A stretch of DNA of 64,000 nucleotides from Eopsaltria australis (Eukaryota > Chordata > Aves > Passeriformes > Petroicidae): NCBI GenBank assembly GCA_034509425.1, contig JAVTVJ010000550.1, positions 682,001 through 746,000 on the forward strand, given 5' to 3'. The position numbers and the translations under genes are program-made. Numbering within the stretch: the stretch's first letter is position 1; each line of letters opens with the position of its first letter. Below, one piece after another: positions 25,250 to 38,929 of the stretch. Below the pieces are notes generated by a model that had not been told where the DNA came from, ran no database searches, and saw only the letters and a list, made by a program, of their open reading frames with translations.

Positions 25250-25253
<4 letters not shown>
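24266..25253. other. Unique non-coding sequence, no gene recognised
   Basis: A mostly AT-rich stretch with a purine-rich low-complexity segment at about 25000-25030 (A/G runs). No open frame above about 70 codons falls wholly within it, and no repeat family was recognised. Confidence 0.5.

Positions 25254-25288
<35 letters not shown>
25254..25288. repeat. Poly(T) run of 35
   Basis: Thirty-five consecutive T residues followed by four C. A run this long could be the tail of a minus-strand retroposon, but the sequence to its right matches no family I know and I see no target-site duplication. It is immediately followed by a small inverted repeat, CCCAA-TGC-TTGGG, at 25290-25302. Confidence 0.95.
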
Positions 25289-28200
25289 CCCCAATGCTTG
25301 GGACAATATGTATATGGCTGGGAAAATATTTAAAAAGTTCTCATGGCCTTTAGCTGCGGTCTTGGAAATTGACCAATGTAATCATTAGACTGAGAATTAA
25401 AGCTGTACTTGACCACTTTGTGTGATTTATATTTTAAACAATGTAGGAACTGTTGTGATTAAGGAGGCAATATGGGTGTCTAGGACCTAGCTCCCTATTA
25501 CTTGTCATCATCCAAGTTGCTTTATTGAGTCTCTTTATTTCCTTGGTATCAAATTACAAATATTGGCAACACATTAGATAGCTGAATGATAGTCTTTAAT
25601 AAACTCCTTTTTCCTAAAATGAAAATTATTACTATAGCCACTTCATTTCATCCTTTTTGTTCAGTATGGATGCATTCTGCAAAAGCTCATGTATTTATAT
25701 ATTTGTCTGCTTCTGTTTTTAGTCCCAGACTAAACTGGAATTGTCAAGAACTCGTGAACATAAAGACTGGGATTTGGGTCATATTTTAGGTGAGTCGCTG
25801 TATTTAAATACCCTTTCTTGCTGGATTTTTAAGTAGAATTTGTCTTTCACTAAGTGAAATGGGTTTGTTGGAGATTTCATAAATGAGGCTCAAACTTTTT
25901 AGTGAAAATTTTAATCCCAGCTATGTACTTGTTTTAAAAAAATATATACCTGTCAGAGGGTCCTAAGGTGTTAGATCTGTGGTGCATCAACACAGGATAT
26001 AAGATGCTGTAGTGTATCAGGAAATACACTGTGAGATAGGGGACTTTGCTAACTAAGCAGTTACTACCTTTTTGCCAGCAACTGTGGTGGTCTGGATACA
26101 TTACTCAGCTCCAATTCAAGTCATATGCTTCCCAGTTTATATCTGAATCTGAGTTTTATGTCTTGTGCCCATCTCTAAAATGAATTTACAGAAACAGAGA
26201 AGGAAATTGCCTTTTCTGGTTTTTTTTTCCGATTTGAATGGAAAATTTTCACTTTATTTTGAGGCATGGTGAGTGCATACAGCATCTGTTTCAGCCCTGT
26301 ATTTGAACATTCAAAAGATTATGGAGGGCTTATTTTAAAAATCCTTTCTCCAGTGGTGGGAAAATGACAAAACTTGGGAACATGCGCCTTTTCTTTTTTT
26401 CTTTTAATTATTTTGGCATGGTTTATAATACTAGATCTACAGCTGCCTGTGGTTACATGCTGTTCATTAAAGGTATTGTAAAACAGAGCAAGCCCAAAAT
26501 ACAGATTCTAACTGTTCTGCTCAAAGCAATATTGCCATTTTTGATGGCAAGTTTGTCTGAAAGTTAACCTATAGAGGCAAAAATCCAGAGTAACCATATC
26601 AAAATCCATTCAATAACAAAGTCTGGGTGTAATTAGTTTCACAATTTGTAAATATCATGTCTTATTATTTCTCTCATGTCTTATTATCAGAGGGTAGAAA
26701 TTTTGGAGTGCCTGAAGGCACTTCAGGTACTTCAGCACATATCAAACAAGAGTTAAATTAACCACCATGTTCTGAAAAGAACAACAAACACAAGCACATT
26801 TTACTTGGATGTCTTATGGAACACCACCATGTAGCATGTGAAAATTATCTTTCCAATGGACACTGGGACCCTTAAATGTAATTATCAAATTCAACAGATG
26901 AGCTGCCATCCCTTGGCATTCTAATTATCTTAAAGGATTTTTATTTGGTGATTTATGTTGAATTCATCAATCAGAGTTATTTCTGTAGAAACAGTGCTCT
27001 ATTTCTGGGGAGCCCTGTTGCTTTACCTCCTTCCCAATTTGACACGGTTTTTCGAAATAGATGACTGTTTTCGAAAAGATCTTCAAAGATATCAAACTAA
27101 TGGGTTTGAAGAGATGCAAAGAAAGACAGGAAAACAAAGACTGGCAGGGCTCTTTATGCAAGGAGAAATACCATATTTCTATTTCTTTTTAAGCTGTGTC
27201 TACTAGCCTGATGTCCTGGGGATAACTGTACCTATTTATCAAATTGTAAATGGATGCTAACTAAGGTAAATACACAACTTATTTTTTAGATTTCAGACAA
27301 AAACCTTACCTGTAAGGTCCTTGTCTATCCTCTTCCCCCTTGTGCCTTAAGAGGACATGCCTCTCCTTGTCCTACCCAGAGCTATGATTTGGATAAGCAA
27401 GATAGTCATAAGAAAGAATAAATACAGTCTGAAGATGGAGTATGCAAAAAAAAAGTGAGTGAGAAATACTACAAATCTTCTTGCTTGGCACACAGAACTC
27501 TTTGGTGCAGGACAATTCCTGTGGAGGCTGAAGCTTTGGGGCTCTGAAATGGCTGGAGGCTGTAGAAGGAGTAGAAGTTCTGGGTCTCTTTGGTTGCAGA
27601 AGCTCATTAAAACCCTACACATGGGAAGAAATGCAGGACTTTTTGGTACATTGCAATCACAAAAGGATAAATTAACCAATCAGTAAAAGGAAATTCAGCA
27701 CCTGCTGCAGTGACAGCATGGTAAGAGGTAAAGGATTCTGTCTCACAGCTTAATCCAGCTCCCACTGAGGTCCTTGGGAACTGAACTGAGCCTTTACAAG
27801 TTAAACCAAAGGAAGTTTTCCAAGCTCTTCAGAATACTTTTATTTCCATGACCAAAGCTACTGGGTAAGATGTAAGCACACACCAAAAAAACCCCAAACT
27901 AAAACCCAGATACAGTCATTACCAGCAGTGTATGGAGTTGTCTAGCAGCAGTAAAAAAGAAAAAATCCACATGTCCTCTGTCGAATGGCTAAGCATTTGT
28001 CTCAGCCATGTTTGTGTCCCTGTTGCATCTGCCTGCCACATACATTGTGTGAAGACGCTTGACTAAACCAAATGTTTCGGGAAAATGGATTTCAAGTGTC
28101 ACATTTCTAATATTCTTGGGCAGAGAAGCTGAGAAATCTGAGAAGGAGTTTTATGGGGCCAGATTTTCTGAGATGTATCCCCATGAGCCACACCAATCAC

Positions 28201-28848
28201 GCAGTACCTGGCCTGCAGTTACTCCTACTAAAGAGCACAGGAGGAACTTAGAAAGACCCATGTTATGAAGGCCACACAGAAGACAAAATTTCAAGTTAAA
28301 TAACATTTTCTGTGAACTATTTAACCACCACTGCACTTGAGAAAATTGTAGCTTTGAAACCACTAAGCAAACTGAAAAAGGGGGGAAATCACCAAATAGA
28401 TGACCTGCTACGGGTGATGTCTCCAGCTCTTTCCCCTTTGTTTAGTTAAACAGAACTTGGAACTGTTGTTAAAAGCACCTGTCTCCCTCTCCCCACCTGT
28501 AATTTCATGGTGTTTGAGTCTAACTTAGGTGGGATATGCCAGGAATTAACAGCAGCTCTCCCCAGCATTTCTACAACCTGAATTAAAGGAGCAGCGAAAA
28601 GGTTTCTGGTGTTGGCACGTAGGCAGCGTGAAGGGTTAACAGCCACTGGAGACCCAAGTGACGTAATGGAGTAATCTTGGGCAATCCTAAAGTACTGGGA
28701 GAAAACAGGCTGGACAGAAAAGAAAAAACCCTCAAGCCTCTCTAGTGCATTTGTGCTGCCAAGTCCACCTCTGATGCAAGGGTGTTGTGAAATGTACCTC
28801 ACTTGCTAAACGTTGTTTTGATGTGTTGTTTGGAACAGGGAAAGAGAA
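25289..28848. other. Unique non-coding sequence, no gene recognised
   Basis: Short open frames only. A partial tandem duplication lies at 26655-26687, where the 14-base word TCATGTCTTATTAT occurs twice with a 19-base period. T-runs occur near 26220 and 26390. No exon, RNA gene or mobile element was recognised. Confidence 0.5.
26655..26692. repeat. Two-copy 19-bp tandem duplication
   Basis: The word TCATGTCTTATTAT is at 26655-26668 and again at 26674-26687, with partly matching linkers. It is a small local duplication, probably from replication slippage. Confidence 0.8.
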
Positions 28849-29253
28849 ATGGACTGCATTCAATCTCTATTAAAGCAGAGGGATGTCTTCTGCAGAATTT
28901 ATTTTCAGGAGCTTTGCACTAACTTCATTTTCTTATTAGCTGAAATTGCTAGTGAGACAGTTTTAGCAAAGATGCTAAATGCCTTCATGGAAAAGATGTG
29001 TCTGTCTGTGCTCAATGAATTGACTACTGTTGTGTCAGCTTGTAGAGAACAGATTTTTACTGTGGGATTTGGGGATCTGGGATTAGGTCCTAGTGATAAT
29101 TCACGTGGGAAAAATGTTGTATTTAATTATAGAAAGGCAATTAGATGGGATGATTGCAATAAAATGTTACAGGTAGTTAGAGTTGCAGGAAAAGAGCAGG
29201 AATTTATAACCACACGCACAAAAAAATCTGATAATAGTATTTGTGATTGTTGA
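28849..29253 (+). other. 134-codon open frame of unknown nature
   Basis: The frame starts at the first ATG after an in-frame TGA 27 bases upstream. That ATG has a favourable start context (G at -3 and G at +4). The predicted peptide has eight cysteines, a hydrophobic stretch near residues 25-32, and ends in CDC. I recognise no domain. Unlike most open frames in this window it lies in AT-rich DNA, where stops are frequent, so its length is somewhat notable. It ends seven bases before a G-run at 29260. There is no CpG-rich promoter upstream. It could be a chance frame, a lncRNA frame or a decayed retroposed fragment. I would not annotate it as a gene without transcript or conservation support. 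Confidence 0.15.
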
Positions 29254-29259
29254 AAATTA

Positions 29260-29284
29260 GGGGGGCGGGGGGGGGGGGGGTGGG
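29260..29284 (+). repeat. Poly(G) tract
   Basis: Six G, one C, fourteen G, one T and three G. It can form a G-quadruplex, and it is also a stretch where assembly and base-calling errors in length are likely. Confidence 0.9.
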
Positions 29285-31076
29285 TAGAGGAGAAATTGAT
29301 GTGTTTTTTGGAATTAAAAGTCCAAACAAATTTTCTCAGAAAAGTGCCTTTGGGGCATTTTTCATATCATCATGAAACCATGAAACAAGATGAGAGATAA
29401 TTTAAACAGAAACAAACCACACTTGGTCACCATAAAATCGTTTTTTATGATCATAGTATGGTGAAGCTGAAGATGGGGAGCACTGTGCTCCCACTTTTCC
29501 TACAAGGGACTAGTTTCCTGTTTGGGATAGAATTCTCACAATGCTGAAGGGCATCCCTGGAGGCACGGGCTCTTGAGAGGCAATGCACCACTAAAAGGAA
29601 GTTTGGTTTAAGCTGGAAGTGCTGCAGAATGAAAGGTATAGGTCCGGTTTTATCCTAACTGTTACCAAGCCAGCATCTTGATACACTTCAGGATGTTGTC
29701 ATAACTTTAATGAATTTGGCAGTGCAGCTTTAACTCCCATGGAGATAGTCTTTTCTCCTCACTCACTCTCATGTGTGTGTTATGTATTGCACAGCCTAAG
29801 CAAAACTATTTTTAGAGGAGCACTTATTTGAAAGACTTGAGGAATTTGTGTAGAAAATCTGGGAATCCCACAGACTACACTATTTGTGCTGAAGAAAGTC
29901 CAGAGTTAGATCTTACTTTATTCAGCAGCCTGATCTCTAACACCTCCTCCTCAGAGGTGAAGCATGAACTGTGACTAGCTGAGGGGGGCACATCATCACT
30001 GGCAGAAACTGCAAATTTGAGGACAGCACCACTTCAGATTGCCCTCAATCCATACGGAGAGTCTGGGATGAGGTTAATTTGGAGGGTGGGGAAGCTGTAG
30101 CCTCCTGGATAAAAGCCTGCCGTGTTTGGTGCTCCCTTTCCTAGGGTGAGCTAGGGAGACAAGAGCTGCACAGGATGCTGAGATGCCTCTAAAGGAAATG
30201 TGGGCTTTGATGAAGCTGTCACACTGGGTGTGAAAAGCTGGACTTGGGGCTGCCCAGCTGAACTTATTAAACCAAGGCTGTACCTTTCAACATCTCCCTA
30301 GTAACTCTGGGTTCATGTGTGTTTGTACATACATACACAGAATGTACGGGACCATGTTCCATCTGTTTACCTGGCTGTGCATCCCTCCAATAACTTTTGC
30401 TCATTTCAAACAAATTTGACATAGGAGTAGCAGTTCCTCAGTATTTTAGGTTTTTGCCAATTTATTTATTAGATGTGTATCAAACACAGATTTACACAGA
30501 ACATGGTAGCTGGACATATTGTGATGGCTCATGTGCAAGGTTGTTCTGCTGCTGTTCACTCATGTTACCCTCACTTTCCCAGTCCTTACTGCTTTCAAAA
30601 GCAGCATGAAGAGCAGGAGCAGCTGCTGCCAGGAAAGGAAGCTGCAGGAGCCGGAGGGATGCACGTGAGGGAGTGCAAAGACACAGGCTCTCACTACTGA
30701 TGACCTTGGCTTCTAGCACATCCCATGATTAAAGGAACTGCTTCTAGAGCTGGAAGGTATGGGGGCTGTAACTCTGCATCCTATTTAGGACTCTGAAAGG
30801 AAAAAATCTGTCCTGCTTAACAAACTCAGTGAAAAAATGAGTGAATTTCCATTTATGGCTACTGCAACTTTATGAGGGAAAAATACTTCCAGAAATTATT
30901 TTATTCCTTATAAAAAAACCACCCTACCACTCCATAGCTATTAGAGGGAAACAGATCAGTATTTGTTCGGTCTCCTGTTCTCCTCTCTGCTGTTTCACAG
31001 TGTCATTACTGACAGAGCATTGCACTTGTTCACTCTGAAAATGCATCCCTTTATCTTAGGAGTCACCACAGAAACC
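29285..31076. other. Unique non-coding sequence, no gene recognised
   Basis: Short overlapping open frames only, with a somewhat GC-richer patch at about 30500-30700 carrying frames on both strands. No repeat family or exon was recognised. Confidence 0.5.
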
Positions 31077-31165
31077 TCATATTATGGTTTGGGTTGGAAA
31101 GGACCTTAAAGATCAAACCCCCCGCCCATGGGATGCCCCCCACTAGATCAGGTTGCTCAGGGTGA
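31077..31165 (-). mobile_element. CR1 LINE 3' tail fragment
   Basis: The + strand reads TATGGTTTGGGTTGGAAAGG, followed by GACCTTAAAGATCAAACCCCCC, the GCCCATGGGATGCCCCCCACTAGATCAGG segment and GTTGCTCAGGG. This is the complement of the well-known avian CR1 3' untranslated region. Only about 90 bases remain, and resemblance stops near 31165, where the usual sequence after GGTTGCTCA is replaced by an A-run. It is a heavily 5'-truncated insertion, non-coding and independent of the copy at 1306. Confidence 0.88.
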
Positions 31166-34100
31166 AAAAACAGAATGGTTTACCTTGATGGTTTCCTCTC
31201 CAACAACCTCCTAGTCAGAATGAGATCTCTATGTGAGTTGGGCTGTTTCCATTAGTTATTCAGTAGGATTAGCAGCTGTGCGTAAAACTTAAGGGCTTCT
31301 TAGGAAACCTTACTCAGGTTGTAAAAGATATTGCCAAAAAAATGGAGAATTAAACTAAACAAAGTTAGGTCCTCAAAAAGTCCTGTCTACTCTTCTGCAG
31401 TGATGTCCTTCACAGAGGCTTTGTTCTTTGAGGCAGCTACATACAAACTGAATTGGGAAACTACTAAATAAAAATGACATGCACTGACTCTTCCACTTCC
31501 CACATTATCAGGTGTCTTTGGCAGCAGGGAGGTGGAGAAGAATTGTACCCCAGGAACCATCTCGGGACTTGCTCATCTCTGAGGCCAGCATGTAAAATTC
31601 CACATGTCATTTCACAGGATGTTCCCCAGCTGTCACAATTTTTCCTCCTCTCCCCATCTACCTTTTATCTGTTCATGCCATCTTTCCATTTATTTTTTCT
31701 GTTTTTCTCCTGTCTATCTTTATTGTTTCCATTTTCACCACTGGGATGACAATCTGATACCTGTCTATTTGAACACTTGCTCCATGATATTTGAATGTAC
31801 TAGGAATTACAAAAAGTATTTCCACTTCTTGGTGCTTTCAGTTTGGGTTCTTTCTTCACTTCCCCAAGGACAAGGAATGCTAAATGCAGTATAGCCAAAT
31901 TTAAATATTTAGGTTCACTAAGAAACAATCAGAAATTGCCTATAAAGCTTGTTCCTAATAGAAACATCTACGAAGGAAGGATATTGGGAAATTTTGGTTT
32001 TTTTAATGTGGTAGATATGTAACATGTACTAAATAAAATACTGAATATATTTGTCCTCTTGATTTCAGAAAAGTACATGCTATTCTACAGTGCTGTGTGA
32101 ATATCCATGAATACTGAATTGTTTTTCTGGAGGAAATATGTAAAAGCGTGAAAGTCATCTTCAGCTGACCTCTGTTCCAAGCTGAATCGTGCAGTTTAGG
32201 AAACAATGGGGAAGAGAAACTTATTTCCAGCTAGAATTTGATTGCAAAATAAATAGGAGGGTACTTTGCAGGTCTGTGAGCTAAAAGGAAGAGGAAAAAC
32301 TTAACATGAATCAATAAATGTCTATTTTATTGCCCTTAATAACCTTTTCAAGCCTGAGACTCTGCTGTCATTTCCCTGAGTTGTATAGAATCACACTGAC
32401 CACAATTGGCTACACGGGGTGTTTCAATTTCAGTGAGAAATTTAAGGCAAAATACCTTCTCTTTGCATCCTGGATTTTTTTTTTCCTAATCATTCTGTAT
32501 TGACTCATCATTATGAACTTTTATGTATTGTGTTGCTAGGATTTAACCAGCTAGAAAACTTTAGACAGGAATTGTGGTAAAGAGGAACTGCTTCTCTCCT
32601 TCAGGTACACATGCTCTGCAGTGCTTGCAGGGATGCTCTGGGGCACTGTGCTGCTCAGTCTCCATTCACACACCCTGCTTGCCTTTGGAAAGAATTTCGG
32701 GGCATAAGCAGGGAAAGAGAGGTGATACCCTACAAAAAGTCAGTGACCACTTCTGGGGAACATGATGGGTCAAACCTGTCCCACAGCACAGACACAGGTA
32801 TTAAAGTAGAGTATGTTCTGACAAAGTGCATTGACACCAGCTGATCTCACTAAATGATGCTGAAATAGCTATGGCTTTGAATTGCTAAAAAGCTGAACCA
32901 GGAGGAGGCAAGAACAAGGCATTCTCCTAGATGGCATTCCTGCCTTCTAATCCATAATTTTCTCTGAGGGAAAAAGTGAAAAAAACTCCACTAAAAATAA
33001 TACAAACCAGCTTTTGCACAATGACACATAGCCTGGTCTGTGAGGAAGGTAACTGAATGAGAGATTGAACTGTGTTCATTATCCACAGAGTAAAACAAGC
33101 CTGGTATCTTTTGCTCTGCTTTAGTGAGGAAAGGTTAGAGCTCATTCACTCAGTCTTGTTGCACACTGTACTCTTTTCAACTGTCTCCAGCTGAGCCAAG
33201 GTATTCGAGTAATATGAATAGAGGCTCTTATCCTGTGAGCAATTATACGTGGGTTTAAAGTAGCTGTTAGGCTCTAATGGCCTTACACAAAACTTTTCTT
33301 GGTGTCCTATGTTTATGACAGCTATTTTATAATAAGAATATTCTATATGAGCACAAGGTATAATCCCTTTTTGATACATACAAAACTGTTTTCAAGAATT
33401 CTTTTAAAATAATATATAAGGTTTCTTCAGAATAAAAGCTTTGGCTTCTAACTGACTATACGTATTTTTGAAAGGGATAGGGGCTTTTCCCCCCTACTGT
33501 TCTTTTCCTTTGGCTTTAATTTAGTTTGCTTTATTTGACCTTAGGTAAAAGAATTTTTACGTTTCATATATGTATCCTGATGGGTACTCTGAGCACATTT
33601 TTGAATCTGGGAATTTAGAAGGGCACCTCTATTTGATATGTGGAGACGTATGCCTGCAAATTCTCAGCCTGGATCTTTCAAACCTGCGGGCCTTATGCTC
33701 GTGATCACACACATTTGCTGATTTGTGCATGTACCTATAATTCCCTTTGATTCCAGAAGCTGAGGGAATTTAATGTCTGAATACAGAGCTCGGGACTGAA
33801 CTGGAGGAACCCAGGCATTGTGAATGCTGCTCTTGGTTCACACAAAGTTATCAAATGGCGAAATGCAAGTGCCCCATTCTTTTATTCCCTGATGTAGGTG
33901 TCACAGTAATACAGTGATATTCTTCCCTTTTCCTGCAGCAGCATCCCTACCATGCCTTTGAAAGAGATGAAGTCTTTCAGATCTGTGAGTTGTGTCTTTA
34001 TAATGCCCAGGGAGCAATTGCTCCTGTTCTTCAAGCAAAAGCAAAACAAATTCCCCCATGTAATTAAGGCTGAACACACAGCCATTGTTTCCACCCCTTC

Positions 34101-37100
34101 TGTGTTATAATATTATAATGCAAGATGTCACTGTGTGCTTAATAGTATTTCCCAGGCACAAACAGTAGGGTGGCCCAGCTCATCCTCCTCTCAGCACAGA
34201 GAGGCGAGGTTGTAGGCACCTCTCACTGGCTATAACTGCGTTGTGCCATGTGGTGTAAAATAGCTTCTGCCAGCAACGCTGCTTTGTCTCACAGAGAAGC
34301 AATTTTTTAAGAGGTTTGATAAATTGTCTTGTCACACTTGGATTAAACTATTGATTTACCAACACCCTTTGTATGTTGACCCAGGAAAACACAGTGGATG
34401 CTGTTTAGAATATAACAAACCCTCTGCCATATGCATGTTGTCTAGCCTACACTTCAACCCTATCACCTTTCAGCAGATTGCTTCAGACAAGAGATCTCAT
34501 GGGCAGGGAATCTGCAATGCATATAAGCTTACTTGCTCATTTAATACAAGAGAGTCCTAGACACTGACCTTGTCTATAGCTTCCAGCTTGGCAGGGCTGT
34601 AACACTGCAAAGACCTGCAAATCCCTTTTTAACAAGGCTACCTGAACCAAATGGCCCAGGTCCAAATAGATGAAAACATGAAGATGTCCAGCAGATCTGT
34701 TGCCTACACTGCTCACTGGAAAATTGCCTGAAGCTGCTGTACTGGTGTCTGCTTACATGGTTCAGTATCAAATCCTGCCATAATAGCGTGTTGGTTGTCC
34801 GCTCCTAAAACATTATATAAATATATAGGTATGTTGTTAGGGAGCTGTGGAAAGGTATGTTACGTGGAAGATATTGAAGTACAAATTTTTATCCAAGATG
34901 TCCCACAGTTTGAACCAAAACTCATATTCCATCAAAGTGGATTTTGTTTTAAATTGTTTGAAACAGACAACTGTTTGGCTTTGATTTTGAAAGCCTAGGA
35001 AAAGTTTCTGAGCAAATGAGAGTGAGTCTCTTTATTGTACTATGACATTAAACGAAGAAAAGGTGCATGAGTTACGAAGGTGTTTGGGGAGTGCATGGAG
35101 AAAGGAAGGTGTGTGGCTTCCTGTATTACCCCAAGCTTGTTTCTGCATCACTTTCCATGAAAGAACAGAGGGAACCTGGATATGGAAGCACACATGGTGA
35201 GGATTGTCAGCTCCTGGGCACTGTGTGCCATGCTGATGTCCTGCAGGGATTTGCTGCTTCACAACAGAGATCTTCACTTAGTTGATATCAGTATTTCCAA
35301 TGTAAGCAGGGTTCATCCCATTGTAGGTGATATTTCTGAGCTCTTTCATTGTTTCCATAACCCTTGCATGAGTGGTATGGAAGTGCTATTATATGTCTAG
35401 CACCAGAGAGAAATATTAAATTGGAAAAAAATTATTAAAGACATGTGTTGGCCCCAGGAGAAAATACATAATGATAAAGTTTAAACTGCAGTTCAGCAAA
35501 ATTGCACCAATCAGGTGTTACCAAAGAGCATTCCCACTTCTGGATTACCCAGATCAGAACATTTTAAGGTAGTGCCAGGAATAATTTCATGAACAAAAGG
35601 GCTTTCCTTTTATCCTGCCTAGGAATAGCTTGTGTGTTACAAATTACATCAGGTTTTCTTTCACCTGTGGTAAAGGAGGAATGACATGGCAAACTATAGA
35701 GTTGGTTTTAAAGCAATAGGTAAGAATTGGCAAAATCACTAGTCCATTGTCTATCACATACTTACTTTGATACTTATCGGACCAGTGACCCCTGCACTGC
35801 CTAGAATATCCCATTTAATTCTTTTGTGCTGGCTCATGGATAATGCCACTTAGCTTCTATGAGGTTAGGTCAAATGATGTCATACAGTATGATATGACAT
35901 GCCCTGGTACACTGTGCAGTGTAACAACCTTTTCAGCTTCTAAATAAAAACAGACAAGCACTCTTGAACCTGGATATATCGTTGAATTGTTATTTAAAGA
36001 ATTGGAGTGTCTGTTGCCAGAGCAGTTAGTTGAATATGAACATTTCTCATAAAAACAATAAAGTGCAAAAACTCATCACACGCAACGGCTACAGTTAAAA
36101 TTGTCCCCCTTTTGTTTGTTTTACATTCTGATAAAATAAAATCCAAACAGCTGAAGTCCCTGCAGAATCATGGAAACCTAAACCAAATAAACTCCTCTTA
36201 AATTGCCCTCTGAAGCTCATGGAAGATGTGCATCAATAGGCACATCAAAGGGAGGGTTTCCAGACAAAAGTCCTTGCCTAAGGAAGCTCTGTTGCTGAGC
36301 CTGATAGCTCCAGGGACTGACAGTGAGAACTACTCAGCTGCACTTATCTCAGAGGCTGGAGGGGGAAGGTGGCAGATGTATAGACAAAGGTAGTGTCCCT
36401 CCTACACCAGACTTGGAAAAATTCAGGGTTATCACTGACATCTCGAGCAGTGATGAGCAAGGGACAGAAAGTGAGGGTGAGAGTGGAAAATAGGACACCT
36501 GTGTTCGCAGGAAGCCCCTGGCAGGCAGGAATGGTGGTCTGCGCAGTTGCTGTAATCACTGCTACTGATAATGAAAAAAACACACTGTGTGCATCCCAAC
36601 AAATGCATCCAGACACAAAGTAGAAGAGGGGAGGTTTCATTTGCAAATCCCGTTTCTCAGCTGTTCTGTAATTTAACACGTACCCAGATTGTGGCCTCTT
36701 GGCACAAGAAATGAAACTCAAGGATGAAAATCACCAACCTGTGACCACATGATATTAGAAACACAGCCCAGAACTTAAACCAAACATTACCAAAAGATAA
36801 ATAAAATCAGTCAATCAAACTGTCACTGAGCTACCAGAAGATAACTCTCACCCTATAGAAGGGACTTACACCTCTCCTTTGTCCACAATTGCCAATATAA
36901 TGATCTCCAAGCAGGCTCCTCTCTGGCTTCAGCCTTGCAAATTATTTTCCTGCACAGATATCCCGTTCACAAGCACAGATGGGGAGAGTACCAGTAATGA
37001 AAAACACTGTCTGCTAAGTTTTCTGGAAACTAATGCAGAAGGATAGTCAGAAGAGAAGTCTAATTAAAAGAGCTGCTTGCTGGCATGTAGATTTCAAGGT

Positions 37101-38199
37101 CCTTGCTGATCCCTATTTAGGCAAAAAATAAGATGTTTCCCATTGTAAGGAGACAAACTGTGTCTCATGGAGAAGCCTGCTTTTCATCTGGATTTCATTC
37201 TCTGCTGTTAAGAAGAGGGCAGGGTGAATGATTTGATCTTTGTGGGCCAACTGCCAAATAAGAAAAACTCCACCAAATTTTGAATACCCAGGCTATAATT
37301 CCCAGAATCACTTGTGAAGTTTTTTGGTAGTGATAATCTCTGTCTCTGACTGAATAGATTACATAAATATTCTTTGCAACGGAGAATGTTATCTGGAGAA
37401 ACAGGATTCCTTATCTCAAAATATTCTTTAGTCAGGCATTGAAGATATTTTCTGAAAGATCATGAACCCTTTCTTTAAGCTCATCTCAAGTGTACTTTTC
37501 CACCAGCCCTGTTGTTTTCTGGTTTAAAATTTCCTATAGGTAATGATGGTTGTTCATGAAAGTTTCCCTCCCTAAACAGTTTATAGATTCTAATTAGTAT
37601 AAGTTCTTTTTTCTTTTTTTAGACCTATATAATTTCTAGCGTTACTCAAAATAATCACTCCTTACCATTGATTTTATAGACAGTCCCTTTGTCTCCTCAT
37701 GTCAACATTTTGTTACTGGTTAGGTTTGGGCACTGGTTAGGTTTATGACTCTCTCACACCACTATGATTTTTAGTGCATGCATTTTGCGCCTGTATTCTC
37801 TTTCACAATCTTCTAGAACTTGGTGTGAAAATAAAGACCAGGTAGTTTCATAGTATTTTACCTCCTGTAACTCTGTGTGAGTGACGGGATCAACATCTGC
37901 TATTCAAGTGGCACCAACATTATTCTGACAAACCTTATTGACAAACGGACTCTGCCACGAAGCCATTCAGGTCATCCTTGCACATGAATTGTGACTGGTT
38001 TTGAACTCAAACCTTTGTTATTGAGTGATTCAACACTAGTAAAATTTTCACTAAAAGAAAAGGGGGGGGACCTGGGGAAAGAGAGAGCGCAAATGAGGGA
38101 GAGGTGTTACTTGTTCATGATCATAACAAAAACCTAAATTTTGCTGGCTCTCTTAAGGATGATTTGGCTCAGGCAGATATAAACACCCCAGAGAAGGTG
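31166..38199. other. Unique non-coding sequence, no gene recognised
   Basis: Seven kilobases without a recognisable exon or repeat family. Pyrimidine-rich low-complexity DNA lies at about 31640-31740. A partial 17-base tandem duplication occurs at 37715-37745. The section at about 34100-34360 is unique, lacks open frames and might be conserved, but its motifs are less suggestive than those of the blocks listed separately. The open frame at 36344-36721 on the minus strand (125 codons) resembles nothing known. Confidence 0.5.
37715..37745. repeat. Partial 17-bp tandem duplication
   Basis: ACTGGTTAGGTTT occurs at 37715 and again at 37732, giving about 1.8 copies of a 17-base unit. Small local duplication. 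Confidence 0.8.
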
Positions 38200-38515
38200 A
38201 GCGAAGATCCCACACTCCAGGTCCACTGCTGCTGCCTTTTATTCAGTCACCCACCACTACTGTAATCGGATCTTGAGGTACAGGTTAATGAGATAATTAG
38301 CCAAACACAATCAAATGTGTACGCTGCATGGAAATGGATGGCTGCTGTCTCGCAGCCACTTGTTGTACGGCACCAGGGCAAACTGCCTTTCTTTTCAATG
38401 GGCAATAAAGCAGGAAATCAAGTAGATGTAGTTGTTCTGCCTGCTCACGGTGGTGAGGGCAGCTTCACTGGTACTGAATTTTAAAGAGCAAATAATATCA
38501 ATTAGCAATTGTGTC
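38200..38515. other. Candidate conserved non-coding block
   Basis: Unique sequence with no long open frame and no repeat. It contains ATTAGC/TAATGAGATAATTAGCC-type cores near 38287-38303 and AATATCAATTAGCAATT near 38493-38509. The texture resembles developmental enhancers, but this is inferred from motif content alone. Confidence 0.22.
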
Positions 38516-38929
38516 TGGAAGAGTGTTGGCAGGGAGGTCTTCCGCTCATCGCTCTCCTGAGGCAGGCCAAGCACTCAAGTCTCAACAGCTTCCATTCAAG
38601 GACTTTCCTGGGGAACAGTGCTGCCAAGAGAGGGACTGCCTGCTAAATTGTCCTCTTACAGAGGACCCTGAAGACTCTTCATTTTTGGTAATTTTATAAT
38701 AGAACTGAAATAGGCACTTTCTATAGCCCATGGAGCCTGCTCGTAGACTTGCTTCACAGCTCATGGCTGACAGGGATCTGACCCATGGCTTGTCTCCTGA
38801 GATTGAGAGGGAGCAGGCACATCAGCAGACCTAAACAATTTCAGGAATCTTTTCAGAGGAAAAGACTTTAGCTTTTAATTTGGATTTTTAGGACTGTTAC
38901 AAATGCTTTTCATTCAGAGATCTTTTTTT
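38516..38929. other. Unique non-coding sequence
   Basis: Two short open frames lie on opposite strands over the same bases (38511-38699 on +, 38582-38764 on -), with no recognisable product. Nothing else seen. Confidence 0.45.
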
